From: Pseudomonas sp. PA15(2017)
Lineage (GTDB): Bacteria; Pseudomonadota; Gammaproteobacteria; Pseudomonadales; Pseudomonadaceae
Length of the DNA: 64,000 nt
Direction of reading: 5' to 3'
NCBI RefSeq assembly: GCF_001945395.1
Contig: NZ_MSXV01000052.1
Coordinates: 62,001 to 126,000, forward strand
Below, piece after piece: positions 8,713 to 14,989 of this stretch; the stretch's first letter is position 1, and every line of letters starts with the position of its first letter. Under the pieces are notes generated by a model. It was not told the origin of the DNA and made no database searches. It worked only from the letters and a program-made list of their open reading frames with translations. The position numbers were made by a program, and so were the translations under genes.

Positions 8713-9254
8713 GCAGTTGAACTGCTGTCAACACGTGACGATAATCCGAATCAACGATTTCACCCGCTGGCAACTGGCGTCTCAGTTGTGCCCTTGGGCA
8801 GACGGCTCCCGACTGACACTCGCCGGCCGTTATGTCCTAACCCAAGCACGCCATCACTCAGGGAAGCGCGTGCGAACCCTGCCTCCGTGCACACGAAGCC
8901 TCCAACTTCCGGGTTCTGAGTTTCCTCTTCTACGGGTCGGTCTGGTGTTCCGCCCCTTCCTTTTTTACACAGCGTCGTGAGTCGGTTGTCGTGGATCACC
9001 TCTTACTGGTGCTCCACGACAACCGCGCTTGCGGCCATACTCATTGCCGGTGCCCGCCGGCGAACACTGGGATCCGTTTGTGTGCGGATGCATGCTTGTA
9101 TTTGCCGGCCTTAGGTCACGACGAGGGTCGGATGTGGGAAACGTGATCTTGCGAGGGGCACAAACCTGCATGGTGACCATTCTGCACTTCGCTGCGCCCT
9201 AAAACGCGCAGCAATCTGTTCGTTATCACCGCCCGCCAGCGGCATAGAGTCTGG
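8713..9254 (+). other. Long non-coding region with a strong hairpin
   Basis: About 540 bases between the ATPase gene and the first RNA element with no convincing coding frame. The main feature is a perfect 12-bp inverted repeat, CGGTTGTCGTGG at 8983-8994 and its complement at 9014-9025, extended inside by CACC/GGTG. It lacks a following T-run, so it is not a standard terminator. A T6 stretch lies at 8971-8976. The region could hold a small RNA, a replication site or promoters; nothing more specific is visible. Confidence 0.5.
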
Positions 9255-9343
9255 CAAGAATTCCAAGCTGCTGTCGTCGACAGCAACTTCCCAAGCCTGT
9301 CACGCATCCGGCAGAACAGGCGGTCGCCGTTGGCGATGGATGC
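9255..9343 (+). promoter_or_regulatory. Pseudoknot RNA element, copy A
   Basis: Core at 9295-9343: stem GCCTGT/ACAGGC, an inner hairpin TCGCC/GGCGA, and loop GCATCC (9304-9309) complementary to GGATGC (9338-9343). This is the same architecture as three other copies with compensatory changes in the first stem. It lies 18 bases before leader 1. Confidence 0.7.
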
Positions 9344-9360
9344 TTCTTAACCTCAACCCT

Positions 9361-9404
9361 AACAGGGCGCTCTCCTGTTGGGGGCGCTCCTATCCTAATA
9401 GGAG
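9361..9404 (+). promoter_or_regulatory. RBS-sequestering leader 1
   Basis: Hairpin AACAGG/CCTGTT (9361-9366, 9374-9379) with loop GCGCTC able to pair with GGGCGC at 9382-9387; alternatively CTCCTAT (9387-9393) pairs with ATAGGAG (9398-9404), which holds the Shine-Dalgarno of the gene at 9412. Confidence 0.7.
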
Positions 9405-9411
9405 ATACGAC

Positions 9412-9879
9412 ATGTTCCTCAACAAAGCCCTATCACTGCCTACCACTGAGCTGCACCTGGTGCAGGATATTCTCGACGAAGCAATCGCCATGCACTCAGA
9501 TCCATCTGCGATCCGCGAGCAAGCGATCGACTTACTACAGCTCAACCTGCAGCAGCCTGAGTCTGCAGTAGTGGACAGGTTTGCAGCCATCGTGGACGAG
9601 CTGTTGGCTCACATGGCTATGCCGACCAATAAACTGATGCTGGCAATCGCACTACTGCGTGAGGCTGGCTTCGAAGAGGAAGCAGATCTGCTTAGACCAG
9701 CCATACCGGATCGCATGCTGCTCATTCGCGCAGCGCCAGGTCTGGAAAGCCGTCTGCGCGATATTTTCAACCACTGCCCAGCCTGCTCGAATTCAGAGCG
9801 GCATAGCCATGATCTAGCCTGGCGGGCTCTTGAACACCTCACCTTTAATGCTCGGTTCGGTTCCTCGAAGGCCTCCTGA
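9412..9879 (+). CDS. Hypothetical ICE protein
   Basis: 155-residue helical protein of unknown function. ATG 9412 is chosen because it has AGGAG 7 bases upstream inside leader 1; the frame extends upstream only through the leader. It is Leu/Ala-rich, with a C-terminal CPACSNSERHSHD stretch that might bind metal. It is the first gene of the leader-controlled cluster and is preceded by pseudoknot RNA copy A. Confidence 0.7.
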   Translation: MFLNKALSLPTTELHLVQDILDEAIAMHSDPSAIREQAIDLLQLNLQQPESAVVDRFAAIVDELLAHMAMPTNKLMLAIALLREAGFEEEADLLRPAIPDRMLLIRAAPGLESRLRDIFNHCPACSNSERHSHDLAWRALEHLTFNARFGSSKAS

Positions 9880-9899
9880 TCGACATGCTTACAAATCAA

Positions 9900-9955
9900 C
9901 CCATGCGGGAAGCTCCTTCCCATGGGAATGGGCTCTCCGCTATCAAAGCTGGAGA
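9900..9955 (+). promoter_or_regulatory. RBS-sequestering leader 2
   Basis: Two-part hairpin CCCAT/ATGGG enclosing GGGAA/TTCCC (9900-9926), loop GCTC complementary to GGGC (9930-9933); TCTCC at 9934-9938 can pair with GGAGA at 9951-9955, the ribosome site of ATG 9962. Confidence 0.65.
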
Positions 9956-9961
9956 ACAACC

Positions 9962-10297
9962 ATGACCCCATATGGCCACCTGTACGACGAACCACTGCTG
10001 GATCTGGCGGATCAGCACAACACCATTCTCGCTTGCATGGCTGAGCTCGGATGGACTGTTAACCTTGACACCAAGAATGGCAGACTTCACATAGGCGGTG
10101 GACGCTGCGGTGGTGCTCTGAACCCTCACGGAAATCGAGTCGTGGTTGCCGCGTTTGATCCGACTGACTTGAGATGGATGACCCTTCAAGTTGGGTTTAC
10201 CGATGCGTACGAACAGCGCATTTCGAACTTTCCAACAGCGCGGTCTTTCGCCCAGGCAATGCACAACGCCGCACAATCTCTTCCAATCGAATACTGA
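9962..10297 (+). CDS. Hypothetical ICE protein
   Basis: 111-residue protein of unknown function starting at ATG 9962, with GGAGA 6 bases upstream in leader 2. A beta-rich middle (GRLHIGGGRCGGALN, then NRVVVAAFDP) and a helical tail (SFAQAMHNAAQSL) can be seen. It is transcribed with its neighbours in the small-gene cluster ahead of DUF3577. No family is recognised. Confidence 0.65.
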   Translation: MTPYGHLYDEPLLDLADQHNTILACMAELGWTVNLDTKNGRLHIGGGRCGGALNPHGNRVVVAAFDPTDLRWMTLQVGFTDAYEQRISNFPTARSFAQAMHNAAQSLPIEY

Positions 10298-10335
10298 CCT
10301 GTTCCATGCCCCCATCAACGGTGGCTAAACAGGGC

Positions 10336-10364
10336 TTGACAACAATCTCGATTGCTCACATATT
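10336..10364 (+). promoter_or_regulatory. Sigma70-type promoter candidate
   Basis: TTGACA at 10336-10341, 17-base spacer, CATATT at 10359-10364. The expected start near 10371 would place pseudoknot RNA copy B at the very 5' end of the DUF3577 transcript. Copy D has a TTGACA at the same distance (47285) but no comparable -10. Confidence 0.5.
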
Positions 10365-10383
10365 TTTAGTCGTATGCCGCTGA

Positions 10384-10504
10384 CGTTGTCAGCAACATGC
10401 CCAGGCAGCGAGGATCTTCAAGCTGCGTCCGCTGTTGCGGTGATCCACCTCCCCAGTCCGTTTCGCATCCGGTAGTACGGACAATCGCCCCCGGCGATGG
10501 ATGC
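10384..10504 (+). promoter_or_regulatory. Pseudoknot RNA element, copy B
   Basis: Core 10456-10504: stem GTCCGT/ACGGAC, inner hairpin ATCGCC/GGCGAT, and loop GCATCC paired to GGATGC. An upstream domain has GGATC/GATCC enclosing a Pu/Py-rich arm. It precedes the DUF3577 gene; a motif called DUF3577 RNA has been described by comparative genomics, and identity with it is possible but unchecked. Confidence 0.72.
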
Positions 10505-10527
10505 CCTCTCTTCCAAACATCTACTCA

Positions 10528-10596
10528 CCCTTGCGGGAAACACACTCCCGCAAGGGATACGTGTTTCTCCGCTTTCCCGTACCTGGAATCTGGAGA
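10528..10596 (+). promoter_or_regulatory. RBS-sequestering leader 3
   Basis: Perfect 10-bp hairpin CCCTTGCGGG/CCCGCAAGGG (10528-10556) whose loop AAACAC is complementary to GTGTTT (10561-10566); TCTCC (10566-10570) can instead pair with GGAGA (10592-10596) before ATG 10603. Confidence 0.75.
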
Positions 10597-10602
10597 ACCA
10601 CC

Positions 10603-11103
10603 ATGACTACTACCAACGCTCAAAAAAGCTACTTCGACCTCCACATCACTGGCTTCGGCTACCTGAATCGCATCCGCGAAGTGCCCATCCGCAAGGGTGA
10701 CCCCTTCCTGGCCTGCGATATCGTCGCCCTCCATGGTGATGCTAGCGCTCCTGAAAAAACCCGGTTCGACTGCAAAGTCTCTGGCGGTGAAGCTGACAAG
10801 CTGATCCGTCGTTGCATGGCAGCCGTAGCAGCCGAAAAGAAAGTCCTCATCGGCTTCCGACTCGGCGACCTGACCCCCGATCTCTTCACCTACCAAGGTG
10901 GCGAGAAGAAAGGTCAACCCGGTGTCAGCCTGAAAGCCCGCCTGCTGTTCGTCAGCTGGATCAAGGTCGACGGCGAAATGGTCTACAAGGCAGAGCCGAA
11001 AGGTGATGCAGAACAACCACAACAAGCTCAGCAGCCCGCTGCAGAGCCGCAACAACCCGCACAAAGCAGCTCCCAGGAAACACCTGAAGCTGCCAGCTTC
11101 TGA
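10603..11103 (+). CDS. DUF3577 family ICE protein (STY4534 family)
   Basis: 166-residue protein of the DUF3577/STY4534 family, often labelled an ICE replication protein. The N-terminal two thirds (SYFDLHITGFGYLNRIREV, then PFLACDIVALHGD and TRFDCKVSGGEADKLIRR) look like an OB-fold-like beta domain; the tail is Gln/Pro/Ala-rich, reminiscent of the Ssb tail. ATG 10603 has GGAGA in leader 3. It has its own promoter candidate, pseudoknot RNA copy B and leader, so its expression appears strongly controlled. Single-stranded DNA or nucleic-acid binding is inferred from the fold pattern. Confidence 0.85.
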   Translation: MTTTNAQKSYFDLHITGFGYLNRIREVPIRKGDPFLACDIVALHGDASAPEKTRFDCKVSGGEADKLIRRCMAAVAAEKKVLIGFRLGDLTPDLFTYQGGEKKGQPGVSLKARLLFVSWIKVDGEMVYKAEPKGDAEQPQQAQQPAAEPQQPAQSSSQETPEAASF

Positions 11104-11149
11104 ACCACCGGCCCTCTCTGAGGGCCACCACTCAACTCAGCTAACCCAT

Positions 11150-11210
11150 CCGGGGGGCACCATCCCCCCGCTGGCGGGCTTGGTGTTCTCCAAAAATCCC
11201 TTTTGGAGAA
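11150..11210 (+). promoter_or_regulatory. RBS-sequestering leader 4
   Basis: Hairpin GGGGGG/CCCCCC (11152-11169) with loop CACCA complementary to TGGTG (11181-11185); TTCTCC (11186-11191) pairs with GGAGAA (11205-11210), the ribosome site of ATG 11216. Confidence 0.75.
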
Positions 11211-11215
11211 TCATC

Positions 11216-11353
11216 ATGAATAACGCCAACATCCAAGCTGTAGAACTGCCTGCTCTGCCGGAAGTCACCGAGATTTCCGAAAGTGACGCCCTCGAGGCCC
11301 TGCTCGATAACGAGCAGTTCTGCGAGTACGCATGGGCCGTCCTGGCCGCTTAA
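11216..11353 (+). CDS. Acidic 45-residue small protein
   Basis: 45-residue strongly acidic protein (VTEISESDALEALLDNEQ) starting at ATG 11216 with GGAGAA 5 bases upstream. It has its own structured leader and a terminator 11 bases after the stop, which argues that this short frame is truly translated. Function unknown; acidic small ICE proteins can be DNA mimics or antagonists, but nothing here proves that. Confidence 0.65.
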   Translation: MNNANIQAVELPALPEVTEISESDALEALLDNEQFCEYAWAVLAA

Positions 11354-11364
11354 TGTCTGACCTC

Positions 11365-11384
11365 AAGGCACCTTCGGGTGCCTT
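11365..11384 (+). terminator. Rho-independent terminator
   Basis: AAGGCACC-TTCG-GGTGCCTT (11365-11384), a tetraloop hairpin followed by TGTCTTCTT. It ends the DUF3577 unit. Confidence 0.75.
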
Positions 11385-11408
11385 TGTCTTCTTCGCTTAG
11401 GAGTCCAT

Positions 11409-11642
11409 ATGGCCACTGTAGCCCTGCTCCAGAAATCTACTCGCAACAAATCCACTGAGGACGCTTTTGACTCTAAGGGCTTCGGCATGACCCTTCGCAC
11501 TGTCTACAAACTCACAGTGCTTGCTGCTAACGGCTGCTATTTCGCGCCTCGTTACGTCAATGTCCGCGCTTTGATGCTCGATGGCGACTCGCAGTGCCTG
11601 TACACACCGATCCGCTGGCTTGCCTATGAGGTGATCGCATGA
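11409..11642 (+). CDS. Hypothetical small ICE protein
   Basis: 77-residue protein; ATG 11409 has AGGAG 6 bases upstream but no structured leader, unlike its neighbours. It is mainly beta-like (TLRTVYKLTVLAANGCYF). The stop overlaps the next start (ATGA), implying coupled translation. Function unknown. Confidence 0.6.
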   Translation: MATVALLQKSTRNKSTEDAFDSKGFGMTLRTVYKLTVLAANGCYFAPRYVNVRALMLDGDSQCLYTPIRWLAYEVIA

Positions 11643-11788
11643 TCCGCAAATTCGATGTGTATCTTGAAGGCGCCTATTGCCTTTCTGTTCGTGCCCAATC
11701 TGAGCAGGAAGCACGCCGCACTGCCTGCGAAGCAACTGGTTGTGACTATGACGATGCCGCTCTTGAGCTTTTCGAGGTGTTCGAATGA
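11639..11788 (+). CDS. Hypothetical 49-residue protein
   Basis: Short frame MIRKFDVYLEGAYCLSV... ending in an acidic LELFEVFE, beginning by ATGA overlap with the preceding gene. It has the beta-strand then helix look of a small real protein (SEQEARRTACEATG). Too short for a family call. Confidence 0.5.
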   Translation: MIRKFDVYLEGAYCLSVRAQSEQEARRTACEATGCDYDDAALELFEVFE

Positions 11789-11893
11789 TCGCCCTACCCT
11801 CTCAATCCACCTTTGAGTGTGGCTGATCTGCACAATGCCCCGAAGTTGCGTCGCGGACAGCGATACATCTGATGGATAGCTAAATCGACAGCC

Positions 11894-11910
11894 GGGCGCC
11901 TCTGGCGCCC
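11894..11910 (+). terminator. Hairpin, probable terminator
   Basis: GGGCGCC-TCT-GGCGCCC (11894-11910) followed by TGACTTTTCC, about 105 bases after the last small gene and just before leader 5. Confidence 0.5.
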
Positions 11911-11922
11911 TGACTTTTCCCA

Positions 11923-11971
11923 CCTGGGGCAATGCCCCTTGGGTAATTGCTCCTGGCTCTACAATGGAGCA
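11923..11971 (+). promoter_or_regulatory. RBS-sequestering leader 5
   Basis: Hairpin GGGGC/GCCCC (11926-11938); GCAAT (11929-11933) is complementary to ATTGC (11946-11950), while TGCTCC (11948-11953) pairs with GGAGCA (11966-11971), the ribosome site of ATG 11976. Confidence 0.65.
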
Positions 11972-11975
11972 GCCC

Positions 11976-12692
11976 ATGTCCCATTTCCCCAACCCATTCC
12001 TCCGCGGCTTTTACAGCTTCACGATCGAACGTCAGCTGCAGATATTTCGGGAAGCCGATCAGCCGACGATCTTCCGCCCACTCCACCCCAGTCAGGGAAA
12101 CCTGACGGATGAGATGGTCAATCGCCACCCCTGTATCTACTCGTGTGACTTCGCGCTTGTAACTGAGGGACAGGAAATTACACCCGAGCTCGAGGAGCAC
12201 TTCCATGGCAGCGGTGTCGCCTGCAGAGTCACCTACTCGTTGTTCGGACACCGGGAATCCACATCGATCTTCCTCGGCGACTACGACAACTTCGCCCTGG
12301 CCATGGCCATCAGCGAGCAGCTGACGTTCAGAACGGGGCACTTCAGCCGCGCCTGGGAAATCAGCAGTCTTCATCTGCCCGAGAAAGCTCTTGAACACGC
12401 CCAACGGTTGGCCGGTTTCGAAATTCCCAGCGGCCAACTTGTAGAGTTCTTCTTATTGCCTGGCTGCGATGGTGTTGGGTGCAAGCTGTTCATGACACCC
12501 TGGAGCGACGAGAATCTTGCCGGTCTTGGGCTAACAGCTGAAAAGCTGCGCCAGGAACATCTGGATAATGGACTCCACCTGAATCTGATCGAGCTGCTCC
12601 ACCAGGCAGCTGCCGCAGACGTGCGCTTCCTGGTCTTTGACCCTGATGCGGATCGGCTGCAGGATCTGCCAATTTACGATCTAAAGGGCTAA
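11976..12692 (+). CDS. Hypothetical ICE protein, possible DUF5983-like C terminus
   Basis: 238-residue acidic soluble protein. ATG 11976 is preferred over ATG 11964 because TGGAGC of leader 5 lies 5 bases before it. The C-terminal end (AAAADVRFLVFDPDADRLQDLPIYD) resembles the tail of DUF5983-type ICE proteins; this is a weak pattern match. No catalytic motif or membrane segment is seen. It is followed by pseudoknot RNA copy C. Confidence 0.65.
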   Translation: MSHFPNPFLRGFYSFTIERQLQIFREADQPTIFRPLHPSQGNLTDEMVNRHPCIYSCDFALVTEGQEITPELEEHFHGSGVACRVTYSLFGHRESTSIFLGDYDNFALAMAISEQLTFRTGHFSRAWEISSLHLPEKALEHAQRLAGFEIPSGQLVEFFLLPGCDGVGCKLFMTPWSDENLAGLGLTAEKLRQEHLDNGLHLNLIELLHQAAAADVRFLVFDPDADRLQDLPIYDLKG

Positions 12693-12711
12693 GATCATTA
12701 ACACAGTGCGC

Positions 12712-12839
12712 CATCGTTGATGGCACCTGCCCAAGCTGCTCGAACCTGTAATGCAGCGCTGCCCCTGGCAGTGGTTCATCCCAAGCCCAAACCTGTTTCG
12801 CATCCGGTAGGACAGGTGATCGCCATTGGCGATGGATGC
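12712..12839 (+). promoter_or_regulatory. Pseudoknot RNA element, copy C
   Basis: Core 12791-12839: stem ACCTGT/ACAGGT, inner hairpin ATCGCC/GGCGAT, loop GCATCC paired with GGATGC. In the upstream domain GAAC/GTTC replaces the GGATC/GATCC pair of copies B and D, a compensatory change. Confidence 0.72.
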
Positions 12840-12855
12840 CCGCTAAACAACCACC

Positions 12856-12903
12856 CCTTCGGGAGCTTCACGAAGGAGGCCTCCCGTTTAATTTCTGGAG
12901 GTC
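12856..12903 (+). promoter_or_regulatory. RBS-sequestering leader 6
   Basis: Hairpin CCTTCG/CGAAGG (12856-12876); GGAG at 12862-12865 is complementary to CTCC at 12881-12884, and GGCCTCC (12878-12884) alternatively pairs with GGAGGTC (12897-12903) before the start. Confidence 0.65.
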
Positions 12904-12907
12904 TATG

Positions 12908-13147
12908 ATGAAAGCAGCAATTACGCTGTATGACGCGCTGGTTTCCGCCAATGTCCCAACCGATAAGGCCAAGGACGTGGTTGAAGCCTGGGAGAAAGAC
13001 ATGGAAAACCTGGCCACCAAGCAAGATCTGCTTGGACTTGGAGAATCGCTGAAAAGTGACTTCAAAGCCTTGCTGTACCAAGCCATGTTGCTTCAAACCT
13101 TAACAATGGCAGGTGTGTTCATAGCGGTCATCAAACTGATCAACTAG
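12908..13147 (+). CDS. Small membrane-anchored coiled-coil protein
   Basis: 79-residue protein: an N-terminal helical region (ALVSANVPTDKAKDVVEAWEKDMENLATKQDL) and a single C-terminal membrane helix (AMLLQTLTMAGVFIAVIKLI). This looks like the short DUF1640-type coiled-coil membrane proteins. ATG 12905 directly adjoins and would add one Met; GGAGG of leader 6 serves either. Function unknown; the next gene is also a coiled-coil membrane protein. Confidence 0.65.
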   Translation: MKAAITLYDALVSANVPTDKAKDVVEAWEKDMENLATKQDLLGLGESLKSDFKALLYQAMLLQTLTMAGVFIAVIKLIN

Positions 13148-13173
13148 AAACACACAGCTCACACTTCCAAGTA

Positions 13174-13232
13174 CCTCGCGGGAATCACTATCCCGCTAGG
13201 GACAAGTGATTCTCCGCTTCCTGGAGAATCAC
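13174..13232 (+). promoter_or_regulatory. RBS-sequestering leader 7 (clearest copy)
   Basis: Hairpin GCGGG/CCCGC (13178-13196) with loop AATCACT (13183-13189) perfectly complementary to AGTGATT (13205-13211). The overlapping GTGATTCTCC (13206-13215) forms a perfect 10-bp pair with GGAGAATCAC (13223-13232), which ends one base before ATG 13234. The two pairings exclude each other. Confidence 0.8.
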
Positions 13233-13233
13233 G

Positions 13234-13848
13234 ATGAAAACTGCAAACCTCGTTGCTTTCCTTGCCGCTGCCCGTTCCGGACAGTTCCTGGAAGTCGATA
13301 GCGCTGTACTCGAGCAATACGACCTTGATGGGTCGGTGCTTCACCTAACAGTCGACGAGCTCGCTGACCACCTGGTTGCACTGCACACGCAGATGCAAGC
13401 AGAGCGTCTGCAGGCCGAGCTGCAGATCCACAACCAATCTCTACTCAAGATCGAGCAGTTGCAGCGCGAAGTGGAAACCCAACGTGCCAAGCTGCAACAC
13501 GAGAAGGACTGGGCGGATAGCCAGATCCAGGCTCTCACTTACAAGTGCGAGCAGTACGAAGCCATCCTGCCGGGTCTTTCCCAAGGGAATACTCGCTGGA
13601 TGTCATTTCGCACCTGGTGGTGGGTGATTGGACTGCTCTTCCTCGCATTGTGGGCTTTCAAGTCCGACTATGCGGTCGACAGTCTGATTTTCAGCATCGG
13701 CTGGATCGGCTCTTACTCGGGAGTGTTCCTGGGCAAGCTATTTCGCTTCCTCGGCCAACCTCTGCGGGAGCTCATTCGTATGCCGGCACTACGTTGCCAC
13801 GCACCTCGGCTTGAACGGAAGGCTCAACAACCGTTTCGAGTCCTATGA
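13234..13848 (+). CDS. Coiled-coil membrane protein
   Basis: 204-residue protein starting at ATG 13234 directly behind leader 7. Residues 45-110 form a long Gln/Glu/Leu-rich coiled coil; two hydrophobic segments follow (WWWVIGLLFLALWAF, then a second around IFSIGWIGSYSGVFLG), and the tail is basic. Location is probably the inner membrane. Function unknown; a terminator with TTCG loop follows, so it closes the small-gene cluster before the pilus operon. Confidence 0.7.
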   Translation: MKTANLVAFLAAARSGQFLEVDSAVLEQYDLDGSVLHLTVDELADHLVALHTQMQAERLQAELQIHNQSLLKIEQLQREVETQRAKLQHEKDWADSQIQALTYKCEQYEAILPGLSQGNTRWMSFRTWWWVIGLLFLALWAFKSDYAVDSLIFSIGWIGSYSGVFLGKLFRFLGQPLRELIRMPALRCHAPRLERKAQQPFRVL

Positions 13849-13863
13849 TTCAACCTCTACCAC

Positions 13864-13886
13864 AGGCGCCTTCGGGTGCCTTTTTT
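13864..13886 (+). terminator. Rho-independent terminator
   Basis: AGGCGCC-TTCG-GGTGCCT (13864-13881) followed by TTTTT. It separates the small-gene cluster from the pilus operon. Confidence 0.85.
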
Positions 13887-13896
13887 ATGACTCGAA

Positions 13897-13928
13897 ATTA
13901 ATTCTCGGCGTTGGGATTTGGATTCTTC
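13897..13928 (+). promoter_or_regulatory. Transfer-operon promoter-like motif, copy 1
   Basis: ATTAATTCTCGG followed after a spacer by TTCTTC, whose last base is 59 bases before ATG 13988. It is the least exact of four copies (others at 31337, 39576, 41826), all at nearly the same distance from a start codon. The 5' leader also contains GTTGC/GCAAC (13932-13955). Confidence 0.5.
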
Positions 13929-13987
13929 ATTGTTGCCAGGGCGTGCGGGAGCAACCCTATGCACCTATCGAAGTTGGAGATCCCCCA

Positions 13988-14989
13988 ATGCGCCATCCCC
14001 TGCTGCTCACGCTTGTCATTGCGACAGCAGGTTGTGCTGTTCAGCGACAACCTGTCCCAGCCGAGGCTGAAGAAGCTCCCGCCAATCCCGTGTTCATCAC
14101 TCCAGACATCTACGCGAACAAAGAGTTAGGGATGAACCGCGAGGGGGATCTGGTCAGGAACGGCCGGTACACGCTGAAGAGCACCACTCCTACTATCGCC
14201 CAGGAAGACCTGATGGCTCAGATCATCGAGGTGACGATTCCTGGGTCGTTGAAACCGACAGTCGGGGATGCCCTCAAACATGCCCTGTCACGCTCGGGAT
14301 ATGCACTCACGGCTCCCAATAACACCACAAAAGTTCTCTTCAGCCGCCCTCTGCCAGCTGCGCACTACAACCTGGGACCAATGAAGCTACGCGACACTCT
14401 CCAAGTGCTCGCAGGGCCGGCATGGAAGGTTCAAGTTGATGAAGTCACACGCCAAGTGGCTTTCAGCTTACGTCCAGGCTATCAGGTACCGGCGCAACAA
14501 CGCCCCCGTTCTCCTGCGGCGGTCGCGGGAACCCCTGTCGTAAGCCCACCGAAGGCTGTAATCATCTCGACGGCACCGCCCAGTACATCCGTCACAGCAA
14601 CTGCCTCGGCTGATCACCTTGATGTCGAAGTTGCCAAAAGTGGCAGCACAGGTGCTACGCCTATTCCGGCTTCTTCAGCCACGGCTGCCATCGTGAGTGT
14701 TCCCCCTCCAGCGCCTGCCTCGAAACCACCTACGCAAATCTGGTCGGCGGAATCGGGCTCAACCCTACGTGACTCAGTCGAGGCCTGGGCGGAGAAAGCT
14801 GGTTGGACATTGATCTGGGAACAAGACGATCTGAACTACCCCATCGTGGCTCCGCTACGGTTTGAAGGGTCATTCCAAGAGGCAATCGATCAGGTTTTCC
14901 CGCTGTACGACAAAGCTCCTCGATCATTCGTCGTCGATGGAAGCTCGTCACAACGATTTGTACACATCGCCGAGAGGAAGAAGAAATGA
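13988..14989 (+). CDS. pilL: Type IVb pilus lipoprotein PilL
   Basis: 333-residue conjugative pilus protein. A lipoprotein signal ends at ATAGC/A-type lipobox (IATAGC), so the mature protein is probably anchored to the outer membrane. An N-terminal PilL-type domain (VGDALKHALSRSGYAL, KLRDTLQVLAGPAWKVQVD) is followed by a Pro/Ala/Ser linker and a C-terminal TcpQ-like domain (LRDSVEAWAEKAGWTLIWE). ATG 13988 with GGAG 8 bases upstream is used; the open frame further upstream crosses the terminator. It is the first gene of the pil operon and overlaps pilN by ATGA. Confidence 0.88.
   Translation: MRHPLLLTLVIATAGCAVQRQPVPAEAEEAPANPVFITPDIYANKELGMNREGDLVRNGRYTLKSTTPTIAQEDLMAQIIEVTIPGSLKPTVGDALKHALSRSGYALTAPNNTTKVLFSRPLPAAHYNLGPMKLRDTLQVLAGPAWKVQVDEVTRQVAFSLRPGYQVPAQQRPRSPAAVAGTPVVSPPKAVIISTAPPSTSVTATASADHLDVEVAKSGSTGATPIPASSATAAIVSVPPPAPASKPPTQIWSAESGSTLRDSVEAWAEKAGWTLIWEQDDLNYPIVAPLRFEGSFQEAIDQVFPLYDKAPRSFVVDGSSSQRFVHIAERKKK

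Noticed and set aside
8717-9412. Open frames in the gap after the HerA-like gene (for example 8717-8980)
   Set aside because: No ribosome site, composition unlike coding, and overlap with hairpin and RNA elements.
10525-11064. 179-residue antisense frame over DUF3577
   Set aside because: Shadow of a well-supported gene; starts have no ribosome site.
11785-11826. 13-codon frame overlapping the end of the 49-residue gene
   Set aside because: Too short and without separate support.
13940-13985. The pilL leader as a fourteenth SD-trapping leader
   Set aside because: A GTTGC/GCAAC hairpin exists, but no strand complementary to the Shine-Dalgarno follows.
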